Both the position numbers and the translations under genes were made by a program. Shown piece after piece: positions 26,833-36,426 of a stretch of 42,770 bases of DNA. The notes under the pieces are model-generated. The model saw nothing but the letters and a program-made list of their open reading frames with translations. It was not told the DNA's origin and searched no databases. The DNA comes from Colwellia sp. (GTDB lineage: Bacteria > Pseudomonadota > Gammaproteobacteria > Enterobacterales > Alteromonadaceae). Where the stretch lies: NCBI GenBank assembly GCA_022969175.1, contig JALJPB010000037.1:1-42770 (forward strand). Reading direction: 5' to 3'. Position 1 is the stretch's first letter; each line of letters starts with the position of its first letter.

Positions 26833-27501
26833 TTACATATAACATTGTTTTCACTGTTTATTTTTTTAGATGGCTGATTAACTTGGGAAATATTTTTATG
26901 GCTGTCTGAGAGGGGTGACATACTTTTTTACAGCCACTTACTCGCAGCAATAAAAAATAGTTAAAAAAGTTATTATTTTATTGAAACTTTTATTTTTATT
27001 TGCCTTATATTTATATCTTTTAGTTTAAATTGAAGAAAAGTTAATGCTTTAATTTGGCGGTAAAGCTAAGTTTTAAAACTAGGGGATCTATAATTCGGTT
27101 AAAATTGTCAGTATTGATAAGGTGATTTCAACCTCACGATGATAAATGTATCACTGAAGTAGCATAGTTAATTAGTAATAAAACTGATTTAGATGGTTTA
27201 ATTTGTTTGGTACTAATTATTAACTGAGCTTAGGTTGCTATTGGATTGACTGACAGAGAAAACTTTAAATATGCTTCTGTTGTTGCTCAAGCATACTAAG
27301 GAAGTTCTGAATGTATCATTTAGGTGAGTTGATGGAACCGATTTTAATGATCGTGAAGTTGATGTTTTATGCCATGGATAAGTTATTGCTTTGCAGAGAT
27401 GCATTCTTAGGTATTGAAAGTTTTCGCTATGATAGCTGTAATCTTGTGCAGTAATGAAATTTGACGGTAAACTTTAATCGATGAATAACTTAAATAAAGT
27501 C
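26833..27501. other. Gene-free interval between DUF3718 copies
   Basis: About 670 bases, A+T-rich, with short frames only. A plus-strand stretch at 27328-27378 reads VDGTDFNDREVDVLCHG and stops; it hints at a decayed LuxR-type helix-turn-helix but is too short to call. No repeat or RNA gene recognised. Confidence 0.4.
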
Positions 27502-27525
27502 TCAGCGAGTATGCTTACTCGCTGA
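27502..27525 (-). terminator. Terminator after DUF3718 copy 2
   Basis: TCAGCGAGTA and TACTCGCTGA form a perfect 10-bp stem with a TGCT loop; on the minus strand it is followed by GACTTTATTTAAG. Homologous to the stem after copy 1. Confidence 0.65.
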
Positions 27526-27547
27526 ATTCGACTTCAACCAAATACTG

Positions 27548-27895
27548 TTATCCAGCATTTACATTTTCCTTAATACGGTTTTCTGCAAGGTCCGTAATAG
27601 TTACGTTGGTCGCTGTACGGTCTAATTTATTAATCATTGCATCTGCATTTTTACCGTTGTGCTCAATAAAACTGATAATATTTTCACCGTTACATTGAAC
27701 ATTTTTAGCAACAAAGTTACTAGAGTAACCAGAGGCTTTGATTTCATTATGCATTGCGGCACGATTACCAGCGGCAGCAGCAACACATAACTTAGTCGAA
27801 AGTGAGTTATTTGCGCTTTTAATATCTGCAGCTTGAGCTGATGCGATTAAACCAGTTGTCATTAAAACTGCGATCGATAATTTTTTCACGTTCAT
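27548..27895 (-). CDS. DUF3718 family secreted protein, copy 2
   Basis: 115 residues, paralogue of the gene at 26375-26710, with the same signal peptide, cysteine pair (LCVAAAAGN, VQCNGEN), AAMHNEIKASGYSS and FIEHNGKNADAM segments. It ends with a slightly longer tail (KENVNAG). Promoter block, AGGAG ribosome-binding site and terminator stem are all shared with copy 1, so the whole transcription unit was duplicated. Function unknown; periplasmic by its signal peptide. Confidence 0.8.
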   Translation of the reverse strand: MNVKKLSIAVLMTTGLIASAQAADIKSANNSLSTKLCVAAAAGNRAAMHNEIKASGYSSNFVAKNVQCNGENIISFIEHNGKNADAMINKLDRTATNVTITDLAENRIKENVNAG

Positions 27896-27969
27896 GGGTA
27901 TTCTCCTAAAAATAAATGGATAACAACTTGTATGTTATTTAAGCGCCCTTTTTGTTTGGGTACCTTAAT

Positions 27970-28040
27970 ATAGTGGCAAGTTTTTCTGAAATAGTTGTAA
28001 GAATGCTTACGACAAATGTAATTATAAATGTCATAAAGCT
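27970..28040 (-). repeat. Conserved upstream block of DUF3718 copy 2
   Basis: Counterpart of 26761-26832. Copy 2 carries about 25 extra bases between this block and the leader shared by both genes. Confidence 0.6.
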
Positions 28041-28388
28041 CAGAGGTAAGCTGTTGAATATATCCTTTTATTTTTTCATGGTTATGATTATTAAGATAAA
28101 AAAATAGTACATTTAACTAGGCAATTGACACATTCTTTTACACTGCTTTACTGACAGCAATACAAAAAGGGTAAATATATTGTTGTATTTTTGAATTTGT
28201 ATTTATTGTTGGGCAGATTATGTTCAATAAAGCTGAAAAGTATTTTCAATAGAGTATGCATAATGTGCTTTTTTAATAAAAGCAGTATGGTGCTGAAGTG
28301 AAAGTGCGAAGAATAAGCATGTAAGTATGAATGACTTTATAGTAATAAAAAGGCATTAAAAAAATCAGCCATAATATTAATTTTATTA
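28041..28388. other. Gene-free interval
   Basis: About 350 A+T-rich bases beyond the DUF3718 promoter block. Nothing recognisable in it apart from a weak echo of the sequence beyond copy 1 (an ACTTTTTTACAGC-like stretch). Confidence 0.4.
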
Positions 28389-28617
28389 TTGACTATATAT
28401 AGTGCAAAGAGCACTATTGAAAATCACTTATTAATAAAATAGAAAATAGCTTTAATGTCTTTAAGTTTTTCAACATTGCCACTAATAATGCTCTGCTCGA
28501 ATTGTCTGGTCACAGTCAATAATCGATGGCCGTGGCGCTTGTGGTATGAAAATTTAATGTAAAGTAAATCAGTTTTATTAATTATTTCAAGCCGCAAACA
28601 AATTTGCGGCTTTTTTT
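28389..28617 (+). ncRNA. Candidate small RNA or attenuated leader
   Basis: A plus-strand terminator at 28589-28617 has no plus-strand gene within 4 kb upstream, so something short must be transcribed into it. A TTGACT hexamer (28389-28394) with CACTAT 17 bases later could be a weak promoter. ATAGTGC-AAAGA-GCACTAT (28399-28417) is a perfect 7-bp hairpin. No known RNA family is recognised. It could be an Hfq-binding small RNA or the leader of the EamA gene. Confidence 0.35.
28589..28617 (+). terminator. Strong intrinsic terminator upstream of the EamA gene
   Basis: AAGCCGCAAA (28589-28598), a CAAA loop and TTTGCGGCTT (28603-28612), followed by a run of T. A perfect 10-bp stem with a U-tail, 71 bases before the EamA start. 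Confidence 0.85.
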
Positions 28618-28688
28618 GTTTTTCCTTTCTTAAAAAACCGCAATTTCCAAGGCTTCTATTTTCGTTAGTACAAATATGGAGAATGAAT

Positions 28689-29603
28689 ATGTCAGTGTCT
28701 GCTGCCTATTTAGCTGTTGTTTTAATTTGGTCTACAACGCCATTAGGCATTGTATGGAGTAGTGAATCAGTCAATCCAACATTGGCAGTATTATTTCGTA
28801 TGATCATTGCTGTTGTTTTAGGTGGGTTAGTATTGCACTTAAGAAATATCCATTTGCCATGGCATAAAGCAGCTCTACGTTTATATACATTTTCAGCACT
28901 AGGTATATATGGCGGCATGCTCTTTTCTTATATGGCTGCAGCGACCATATCCTCAGGTATGATGTCGCTAATATTTGGTTTAGCGCCTATTTTTTCAGGG
29001 ATATTTTCACAAAAGTTTTTGTCTGAAGCTAAATTGACCATCATGAAAAAATTATCTATGGCGATATCTTTAGTTGGGCTAACTATTGTTTGTTGGGGGA
29101 GTTTATCACTTGATAGCAATAGCCAATTAGGCTTGCTGTATATATTAATGGCGGTGATTTTTTTCAGTTTAAGTGGTGTTTTAGTTAAAAGCGTCAAAAT
29201 AAGCATTAATCCTGTGGCGACAACTGTTGGCTCACTTGTAGTTTCTTTGCCGATGTTCACCTTAACTTGGTTTATTTTTGATGGCAGCTTGCCTATTGAG
29301 CAATGGCAAGCGAGATCTTTATGGGCAATCTTATATTTAGGTGTTTTTGGTTCTTTATTGGGCTTTGTTGCTTACTTTTATATATTACAAAAATTAAATG
29401 CCAGTACCGTTGCTTTGATAACTATGATGACCCCAATATTAGCAATGACTTTGGGTAGTTTATTAAATAATGAAATAGTATCGGTAAATTTAGTTATTGG
29501 CGCTACCTTTGTTATGTCGGGGTTAGCGGTTTATAACTGGGGTGATAAGCTTATGCTTCGATCTAAAAAACTTAAAGCGCTGAGCAGTAGATTATTACCC
29601 TGA
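28689..29603 (+). CDS. EamA/DMT-family transporter
   Basis: 304 residues, ten predicted transmembrane helices in two EamA repeats (about 1-135 and 145-290). Family members export amino acids and other metabolites from the inner membrane; the substrate is not predictable. Typical features are the N-terminal VLIWSTTPLGIVWSS and the GVFGSLLGFVAYFYILQKL segment in the second repeat. Two ATG codons exist (28683 and 28689); GGAG lies 7 bases before the second. Solitary gene behind an intrinsic terminator, so possibly attenuated. Confidence 0.88.
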   Translation: MSVSAAYLAVVLIWSTTPLGIVWSSESVNPTLAVLFRMIIAVVLGGLVLHLRNIHLPWHKAALRLYTFSALGIYGGMLFSYMAAATISSGMMSLIFGLAPIFSGIFSQKFLSEAKLTIMKKLSMAISLVGLTIVCWGSLSLDSNSQLGLLYILMAVIFFSLSGVLVKSVKISINPVATTVGSLVVSLPMFTLTWFIFDGSLPIEQWQARSLWAILYLGVFGSLLGFVAYFYILQKLNASTVALITMMTPILAMTLGSLLNNEIVSVNLVIGATFVMSGLAVYNWGDKLMLRSKKLKALSSRLLP

Positions 29604-29609
29604 AAAAAG

Positions 29610-29654
29610 TTGATCTGGTGATTCAAGGCTGTCATTACTGATGAGCCAGATCAA
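29610..29654 (+). terminator. Weak stem downstream of the EamA gene
   Basis: TTGATCTGG (29610-29618) and CCAGATCAA (29646-29654) pair perfectly with a 27-base interior. No T-run; low-confidence terminator. Confidence 0.3.
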
Positions 29655-29869
29655 TCACCTATTGAATGGGTAGGGTAAGTAAAAGAGCATCAATACTTTA
29701 AATTAAAAACTATTATTTTCTTTAATGTGAAAAGTATTGCTTCTTATTGACAATTCCCTAAACTAACGGCTTAGCATAGTCTGATGATTATCTAAATTTA
29801 GTCATCAATATAGGGAATAACGCTTGGCTGATTTGTTTAAATCAGCACAGTTATATGTAAGTAGTCACC

Positions 29870-32800
29870 ATGAGCCATTCATCTTTACCGTCTGTTTATC
29901 GCCAAATTAACAAATACCTAATATCATTATCGTTAATTTTTATTTTCTTTATATTGTTGGTTTTTACGGTTCTTGGTTTGAATGAATACCAAAGTGCCAA
30001 TAAAAGTGCAGGTCAATTAACCCACCTAAAGCAACAGGTTAATTATCAACAAGTTTTGATTCAAACAAGTAATTTACTTGAGAAAATAATAAATGATGAA
30101 CAAGCCATTAACTTTCAAGGTGATCATCAGCAATTGATGACTCAGTGGCAATCATTAAATGACTTACTTAATGAAAACTCAGTTCAATTTAACTCATGGT
30201 TAGTAGAAAATAAAAAGAGCCGGGATGTTATCAGTAGAATCTCTGCCAATAGCGAGCAAAACATCCAATTGCTTGAAAACAGCGTTGAACATATTCGCTT
30301 GATTTTAGTGACATTAGAGAAAAGCATCACCAAAAAAACGCGACAACAACAGCAAATTTATCAATTGGTTGTGCAAGGTAGTACCAACGATTCAGTTACC
30401 ATAAATCGAGCGAAGTCACATGTTAAAGTCTCAGCTGAGTTAGATAATTTAAAGTTACTAACCCAAGAGTTTGCCACCTTAGCTGCTCACCTTTCAAAAA
30501 TAAGTATTAAAACGCCACCTGATCAATTTGAGCTATCCAGTCAGCAGGTAACTAAAACTTTGGCTCTTTATGATTTTCTCATCAATGAGGCAAACAGCGC
30601 GTCTCCCGTTTTTGAAATAAATAAACAAGTTGAGTCGCTAAAGCTTTTACTACTAACTAAGCAACGAGTTATTGCTAAATGGCGTGGACATTTACGATTG
30701 GTTAATAGCTATCGTAAAACTTTGCTCAATCAATATAATGCACTAGAAGATGTTATCCAGAACGAATCACTTGATGGACATATTTATTCTAGTCTTGAGA
30801 ACACCAGCGGCAATGACTTTTTATTTTTAATTAATCAAAAACTTTCATTGAAAGAACAACAAATACTATTTTGGTTGTTTGTTAGTGGCTTTATATCTTT
30901 TTTTATATATTTAATAATTAGGCTTAGCAAAGTCTTTAAAAGTCATCAAGAATATTCCCAAGTAGGCTCCGTTGAAAGTATAAATATAACATCTCTGGCA
31001 ATTGATAATAGTAATGATAATCAAGGTCATACTGACAAGGATGTTTTATTTACCAATTACCAACATCAAATTGATGTTTTATCACAAATGGCTCTTGTTG
31101 CTTATTGGCAATTGCCCAATACATCCCTAACTAAAACGCAACAACAAGTGATGTCAGTTAGTGATACAAATCAAAAACATAGCTGGCGCGCATATTTTAC
31201 TCATCAAGGCGTTATCGAGTTACTCGCCAAAGCACGTTTAGTTAAAAAGGATAACAGTTCTCAGCAATTGACAATAAAAACATCTAATGATCGCACTGTT
31301 GTTATCACTCTAAACTATAGTGATAATCAATGGTATGGAACTTTGACAGATGCTAAACAAAGTAACAAGCTTGAGCGAAAACTAGACAATCTTGAAGTTG
31401 AATTAATCCAACAAAATAAAGATAGTCAAAAAGCAGAGAAAAATAGAAATAAAACGCTTAATGAAATGCTCATCCAGTTGATGTTGCAAAGTCAAAGCGA
31501 CTCTTCTCACTTTACTGCTTCATCTGTTGAAATGTATCGAAAATTAACCTGTTTATTAGATTGGCTAAGACAAAAGCAATTAGTTTCACATTTGCAAATT
31601 AGCGCCAAAGCCTTGAGTTTAAGTGATGTTTTTCTCAAAGATGAAATTCATGCGGCTATCCTTAATGCCACGAGTGAAGCCCAACAGCAGCATAATCAAA
31701 TTTTACTTCAATGCGATCGACAATTAATGGCAGAAGCTAAGTTAGATGCTCGGCTTTTTCAACGTTTAATTTTGGCTACTTGTCGAATGGTCCTTAATAA
31801 ACAATCTCGTTCACATTTACAATTCAAAGTTCAAGTCGTTGATAAAAATGCCGGTCAACAGGTGATAAAAATTTCTGCACAAGTTAACTGTTCAGAAAGA
31901 TTAACTAACTTGCCAGAAAATTTATCGTTATTAGTGACTAACAATATTGAGCAAAGCTCATCAATGGATGTAAGTGATATAACCCATTACTTTCAAGCAT
32001 TATTACAATGTCAGCATGGAGCTAACTTGAACTGTCAATTGACAGAGCAGGGTTACTTACTGTCTTTTGAATTACCCTTAGCAATCGTAAATCAGCAAAT
32101 AAACAAGATAAATGAGGTCAACCTTAAAAAAGCAATTATTTTAATTATTTCTAAAGATCAAGGGCTAAAATTATCGATCAAAAAATACATTGAAAATGCT
32201 GATGGGGTATTACAAACATCAATGTCTAGTGATTATTTTATTGACGAGCTCACGATAGATTTACTTAAGCGCAGGCCGATAAAGTTAGTGATTCTGGCAA
32301 GCGATTGTTACGACAGTGATTTTAATAAAATCACAGGGCATATAAACTCACTGCCTTATGAGTTCCAACCAAAATTAATGGTGATGCAAGGCAGTTTTCA
32401 AGTACCATTTCAACATCAAGGGTTATATTCATTTGGTAATTATCCGTTATCTCAAGGACAATTTTTGTCAGAGGTAATCGGTATTATAAATAGCAATAAA
32501 GAGAGCAACTTACTTTTAAGTGCCCAACAATGCCAAGCTTATCAATACTCAACAACCCAAGTTGAAGTATTGTTTGCGGTGAAATCACCAGAGCAACATC
32601 TACCCTTATTACGAGTCTTACAGTGGTTGGGCTTACAAGTTCGTGTAGTTTCTCAAGCTCAGGCAATGAAAAAACATTGGCAAACAGGGCGGTATTTAGT
32701 TTTAATTAATATGTTTAGTCAAACACCGTTTGTCACCATGACCACTGGAGCATCAGTTAAACGGGGCGTTTTTAGTTTTTCAGCGATAAATACAGAACAC

Positions 32801-33388
32801 TTATCTGAGCAACAATTAGCATTGAGCAAAACGTGGCAAGTCGGCACTTTACCTAAGGATATCAATCTAGCTAAGTTAACGACTTTGTTGAGCCCTTGGT
32901 TAAAAAGTAAAGCAGAACTTGAAGTTACGACTTCATCCCAAAATATGCAAAAATCAAAAATATACGATGTTGCAAATATAAAAAAAATTGAGCCATCTAA
33001 TTTAGTTAAGGAAAAAATGGCGAGTGTAGTCAAGGATAAAAAGCTTGCTGCTATCGATAAAAATCAAGCGTTTAATATGGAATTGTACACTGAACATCAA
33101 GGTACATCTGAGCTAGCGATATACATGTTAGATGAGTACATAGAAAGTAATGATGAGAGCTTAATTGAAATAACTATGGCAATAAAAGCACAAGATCTGG
33201 CATTAGCTTCCCAAGCACTTTTGGTGCTAATGCAAAATGCTAGAATTCTTGCTGCGGATGATCTTATTACTTTGTGTTTTCAACTAGAAAAAGCGCTCAA
33301 TGAAGAGGATATAATTAAGATAAACGATAATTTAGTTGTCACTAAAAAAGAACTTGGTAGGATAAAAAAATATGCCAATAGCTTTTAG
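29870..33388 (+). CDS. Degenerate hybrid sensor kinase (pseudo-phosphorelay protein)
   Basis: 1172 residues. TM1 at about 17-38, a helical periplasmic domain 39-330, TM2 at about 333-354, a PAS-sized region about 395-500, a coiled coil about 500-530, then a region laid out like DHp and ATPase domains (about 530-735). No H-box histidine is seen (LNEMLIQLMLQSQS at that position), nor N, G1 or G2 motifs. Two receiver-like folds follow (about 752-875 and 896-1030): the first has ILIISKDQ for the acidic pocket and VILASD for the phospho-Asp strand; the second has YLVLINMF with Asn there. The end (about 1068-1172) is Hpt-like but reads LMQNARIL where HxxKGxA is expected. It may act as a scaffold or phosphorelay modulator. 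The frame is intact and long, so it is not a pseudogene. Confidence 0.7.
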   Translation: MSHSSLPSVYRQINKYLISLSLIFIFFILLVFTVLGLNEYQSANKSAGQLTHLKQQVNYQQVLIQTSNLLEKIINDEQAINFQGDHQQLMTQWQSLNDLLNENSVQFNSWLVENKKSRDVISRISANSEQNIQLLENSVEHIRLILVTLEKSITKKTRQQQQIYQLVVQGSTNDSVTINRAKSHVKVSAELDNLKLLTQEFATLAAHLSKISIKTPPDQFELSSQQVTKTLALYDFLINEANSASPVFEINKQVESLKLLLLTKQRVIAKWRGHLRLVNSYRKTLLNQYNALEDVIQNESLDGHIYSSLENTSGNDFLFLINQKLSLKEQQILFWLFVSGFISFFIYLIIRLSKVFKSHQEYSQVGSVESINITSLAIDNSNDNQGHTDKDVLFTNYQHQIDVLSQMALVAYWQLPNTSLTKTQQQVMSVSDTNQKHSWRAYFTHQGVIELLAKARLVKKDNSSQQLTIKTSNDRTVVITLNYSDNQWYGTLTDAKQSNKLERKLDNLEVELIQQNKDSQKAEKNRNKTLNEMLIQLMLQSQSDSSHFTASSVEMYRKLTCLLDWLRQKQLVSHLQISAKALSLSDVFLKDEIHAAILNATSEAQQQHNQILLQCDRQLMAEAKLDARLFQRLILATCRMVLNKQSRSHLQFKVQVVDKNAGQQVIKISAQVNCSERLTNLPENLSLLVTNNIEQSSSMDVSDITHYFQALLQCQHGANLNCQLTEQGYLLSFELPLAIVNQQINKINEVNLKKAIILIISKDQGLKLSIKKYIENADGVLQTSMSSDYFIDELTIDLLKRRPIKLVILASDCYDSDFNKITGHINSLPYEFQPKLMVMQGSFQVPFQHQGLYSFGNYPLSQGQFLSEVIGIINSNKESNLLLSAQQCQAYQYSTTQVEVLFAVKSPEQHLPLLRVLQWLGLQVRVVSQAQAMKKHWQTGRYLVLINMFSQTPFVTMTTGASVKRGVFSFSAINTEHLSEQQLALSKTWQVGTLPKDINLAKLTTLLSPWLKSKAELEVTTSSQNMQKSKIYDVANIKKIEPSNLVKEKMASVVKDKKLAAIDKNQAFNMELYTEHQGTSELAIYMLDEYIESNDESLIEITMAIKAQDLALASQALLVLMQNARILAADDLITLCFQLEKALNEEDIIKINDNLVVTKKELGRIKKYANSF

Positions 33389-33426
33389 GTACATAAGAAT
33401 TTATCTAGCGGTAGCGGTGAAAGGTA

Positions 33427-33639
33427 ATGATTGTGAGTGATGATACAGATATCCCTGACCAAGGAGATGTATCATCGCCTTGTGTACGAAATTGCTGTTT
33501 AGATAGTCACGATATTTGTATCGGCTGTTTTCGACATCTTGATGAAATTATAGGTTGGCAGCAGTGCTCGAAGCCCAAGAAATTAATCATTCAACAACGT
33601 TGTGATAAAAGGCGTAAATTAGCTAACAAAAGAACTTAA
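33427..33639 (+). CDS. DUF1289 family protein
   Basis: 70 residues matching the small DUF1289 pattern SPCxxxC...CxGCxRxLDEIxxW: SPCVRNCCLDSHDICIGCFR and HLDEIIGWQQCS are visible. The cysteines suggest metal or Fe-S binding; function is unknown. ATG 33427 and GTG 33433 are both possible starts; AAAGG fits the GTG better. It follows the degenerate kinase by 38 bases on the same strand and converges on queG. Confidence 0.8.
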   Translation: MIVSDDTDIPDQGDVSSPCVRNCCLDSHDICIGCFRHLDEIIGWQQCSKPKKLIIQQRCDKRRKLANKRT

Positions 33640-33660
33640 CCTACTTATTCCAATATAACT

Positions 33661-34824
33661 TTAAGCGTCCCTAGGTAAGCCTTTTTCAACGGAGCGTATG
33701 AGTCTGGCTGTTAAGCGTTGGTTAACAATTATAGTCTCTTTAGTTTTTTCTTTTTTAAGTATTTGTTGCCCAAGCGCCCAATTGATATGTTCAGCAACCA
33801 TGGGGGTAGCCGTTTCAAGTTGAGTGGTTAGTACTTCAATCACCTGTTCATCATAATCGGCATTTCCTAAAGCAACCGAGATATTACGTTGCCACGATTG
33901 ATAGCCAATTCGTCTTATCGGTGAACCTTCGGTTTTATTTAAAAACTCCTGCTCTTGCCAAGCAAATAGCTCAAGTAGGGAAGCGTTATCTAAATTTTGT
34001 CGTGCTTGAAAGTCATCTTCAACAGAAAGTTTAGCGTATTTGTTCCAAGGGCATATTAATTGGCAATCATCACAGCCATAAATTCGGTTACCCATCAGCG
34101 GCCTAAACTCTAATGGAATGGCCTCTTTTAGTTCAATGGTAAGGTAAGAAATGCAGCGTCTGGCATCAACAACATAAGGTTCAACAATGGCGTTTGTTGG
34201 GCAAATCTTTATACAAGCGACACAGGCACCACATTCATTTGAAGGCTTTTCATCGCAAGGTAAAGGTATATCAACAAATAACTCACCAAGAAAAAACCAA
34301 GAACCCCCTTTTTTGTTGATCAATAAACTATGTTTACCGACCCAACCTAAGCCAGCTTTTTCAGCAAGAGGTCTTTCAAGTACTGGGGCAGAGTCAACAA
34401 AGGGGCGAAAGTTTAAGTCAGCACAATGCTCTCTTATTTTAAAACCGAGTTGTTGAAGTTTTTTACGCATCATTTTATGATAATCACGACCTAAAGCATA
34501 ACGACTGACATAAGCATGATTTTTATTTTTTAATGTTTTGGCAAACTTAGCATCTGTTGGTAAATAGTTCATTCGAACACTGATCACCCGAATTGTTCCT
34601 GGCTCTAACTCTGCCGGTCTGGCACGCATTAAACCGTGTTTTGCCATATAATCCATATTGCCATGATAGTTATTTTCTAACCATTGAACTAAGGCTGGTT
34701 CATGACTGGATAAATCAACATCACAAATGCCCACTTGCTCAAAACCAAGTTCCTGACCCCAAGACTTGATTTTTTCAGCTAAAGCTTGATAGTTAATACT
34801 AGGGCTGTTGATGTTGTCAGTCAT
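33661..34824 (-). CDS. queG: Epoxyqueuosine reductase QueG
   Basis: Cobalamin-dependent Fe-S enzyme for the last step of queuosine synthesis in tRNA. 387 residues, E. coli 379. Two 4Fe-4S cysteine sets: CGACVACIKICP and CDDCQLICPWN. The N-terminal cobalamin-binding part contains GLGWVGKHSLLI and the conserved VDSAPVLERPLAEKAG. HEAT-like C-terminus. Divergent from nnr, as in E. coli (yjeS/yjeF). Confidence 0.95.
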   Translation of the reverse strand: MTDNINSPSINYQALAEKIKSWGQELGFEQVGICDVDLSSHEPALVQWLENNYHGNMDYMAKHGLMRARPAELEPGTIRVISVRMNYLPTDAKFAKTLKNKNHAYVSRYALGRDYHKMMRKKLQQLGFKIREHCADLNFRPFVDSAPVLERPLAEKAGLGWVGKHSLLINKKGGSWFFLGELFVDIPLPCDEKPSNECGACVACIKICPTNAIVEPYVVDARRCISYLTIELKEAIPLEFRPLMGNRIYGCDDCQLICPWNKYAKLSVEDDFQARQNLDNASLLELFAWQEQEFLNKTEGSPIRRIGYQSWQRNISVALGNADYDEQVIEVLTTQLETATPMVAEHINWALGQQILKKEKTKETIIVNQRLTARLIRSVEKGLPRDA

Positions 34825-34881
34825 AAATTATCTTAAAAAATTGTTTAAATAATGAATTAGGTTAAAAGAAATGGAAAGCCA

Positions 34882-36426
34882 ATGACTTCAAGAAAATACC
34901 CGTTAAGTTTATCACAGCCGGTCTACTCGGCTAAACAAGTTCTTCAAAATGAAGCTTTGGTTGCTAAAAAGCTTAATATAGCTATGCCTGAGTTAATGGA
35001 GCGAGCTGGCGCGGCTACTTTTAAACAAGTATTGCAATCTTGGCCTAACTTAAAGTCAATGTTAGTTATATGCGGTAAAGGCAACAATGGCGGTGATGGT
35101 TTTGTGGTTGCTCGTCTTGCCCATCTAGCAGGTATTAACGTTTTGGTATTATCACTAAATGACGAACTCACTCAGGGGAATGCAAGTTTAGCGCTTAAAA
35201 AACTGCAATCTTCAGGTGTTAAGATTATCAAGAAAAATGAGTCATTAGAACATGATTTTGAACAAGTCATTACCCGGTTCTCAGGAGAGCTAATTGTTGA
35301 TGGTATTTTTGGTATTGGCTTTCATGGTCAACTACATTTCGAACTTAAAAAGCTAATAAAGGCGATTAATCTACATACGGCTGAAAAATTAAGCATTGAT
35401 ATTCCTTCTGGCCTATCGGCTGATACCGGTTGTATCGACTCCGTTGCGGTAAATGCTGATGTCACTATAAGTTTTATTGTTTTAAAACAGGGAATGCTAA
35501 CAGGTCAGGCTGCTGATTATATTGGTGATTTGTTTCTCGATGATTTAGACATAGGGAAAGATTTTATTGCTTTTGTTAGCCAGATAAAATGTGATGAAAC
35601 TGTTGTTTTTAGTCAAGGAAATACTGATTTACCTCAGTTAACTAAACGCTTAAAGACAAGCCATAAAGGCAATATAGGTTTGCTGCTAGCCATTGGTGGA
35701 AATATTGGTATGCCTGGAGCCATTCGTTTAGCCGCTGAAGCTGCTTTAAGATGTGGTGCTGCACTATTGTCGGTTAGCTGTCATCGGCACAACCAAAGTT
35801 TAGTGTTTAACGGTCGCCCTGAATTGATGCTAGCAGCGACCTCAGCTGAAGATTTGGCAAGTTCACCTGTATTGAATAAAGCGAAAGTATTAATTATAGG
35901 TCCAGGGCTTGGCCGAGACCAGTGGGCAAAACAAATGTTAGATTTAGCACTTTTACAAAATATCCCGAGTGTTATTGATGCCGATGCTTTACAGTTTTTA
36001 ACTGAAAATCATCAACATAATAGCCAATGGGTTTTAACTCCTCACCCAAAAGAAGCTGCAAGTTTATTGCACTGTTCAGTAGCAGAGGTGGAAGCTAACA
36101 GGTTCAAGGCAGTTAAAAAAATTGCTGAAAAATATGGTGGTATTTGTATTTTAAAAGGTGCTGGAACTTTAGTTTGTGACGGCAAAGCAACTTGGCTTAA
36201 TCCCACGGGTAATGCCGGCATGGCTTCTGGTGGTATGGGCGATGTTTTGTCCGGTATTATCGGTGCCTTATTACTGCAAATGCCTGATGCTTTTAAAGCG
36301 GCTCGCTTAGCATGCTATATTCACGGCGCAGCAGCTGATAGAATTGCCAATAAAATGGGTCAACGAGGTATGTTGGCGAGTGATTTATTTGCAGAACTGC
36401 AACATTTAGTAAATGAGCATCAATGA
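34882..36426 (+). CDS. nnr: Bifunctional NAD(P)H-hydrate epimerase / ADP-dependent dehydratase
   Basis: Repairs hydrated NAD(P)H. 514 residues. The N-terminal epimerase (YjeF_N, about 1-220) shows GKGNNGGDGFVVARL and DGIFGIGFHG. The C-terminal ribokinase-like dehydratase (about 230-514) shows NPTGNAGMASGGMGDVLSG with the catalytic Asp and DADALQFL. First gene of nnr-tsaE-amiB-mutL-miaA-hfq-hflX. Its stop overlaps the tsaE start by 4 bases. Confidence 0.95.
   Translation: MTSRKYPLSLSQPVYSAKQVLQNEALVAKKLNIAMPELMERAGAATFKQVLQSWPNLKSMLVICGKGNNGGDGFVVARLAHLAGINVLVLSLNDELTQGNASLALKKLQSSGVKIIKKNESLEHDFEQVITRFSGELIVDGIFGIGFHGQLHFELKKLIKAINLHTAEKLSIDIPSGLSADTGCIDSVAVNADVTISFIVLKQGMLTGQAADYIGDLFLDDLDIGKDFIAFVSQIKCDETVVFSQGNTDLPQLTKRLKTSHKGNIGLLLAIGGNIGMPGAIRLAAEAALRCGAALLSVSCHRHNQSLVFNGRPELMLAATSAEDLASSPVLNKAKVLIIGPGLGRDQWAKQMLDLALLQNIPSVIDADALQFLTENHQHNSQWVLTPHPKEAASLLHCSVAEVEANRFKAVKKIAEKYGGICILKGAGTLVCDGKATWLNPTGNAGMASGGMGDVLSGIIGALLLQMPDAFKAARLACYIHGAAADRIANKMGQRGMLASDLFAELQHLVNEHQ

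Noticed and set aside
27213..27404. 63-residue minus-strand frame and a plus-strand LuxR-like fragment (DREVDVLCH) in the DUF3718 gap
   Set aside because: The minus frame has no ribosome-binding site or recognisable composition, and the plus-strand similarity covers only about ten residues between stops, too little to call a pseudogene.
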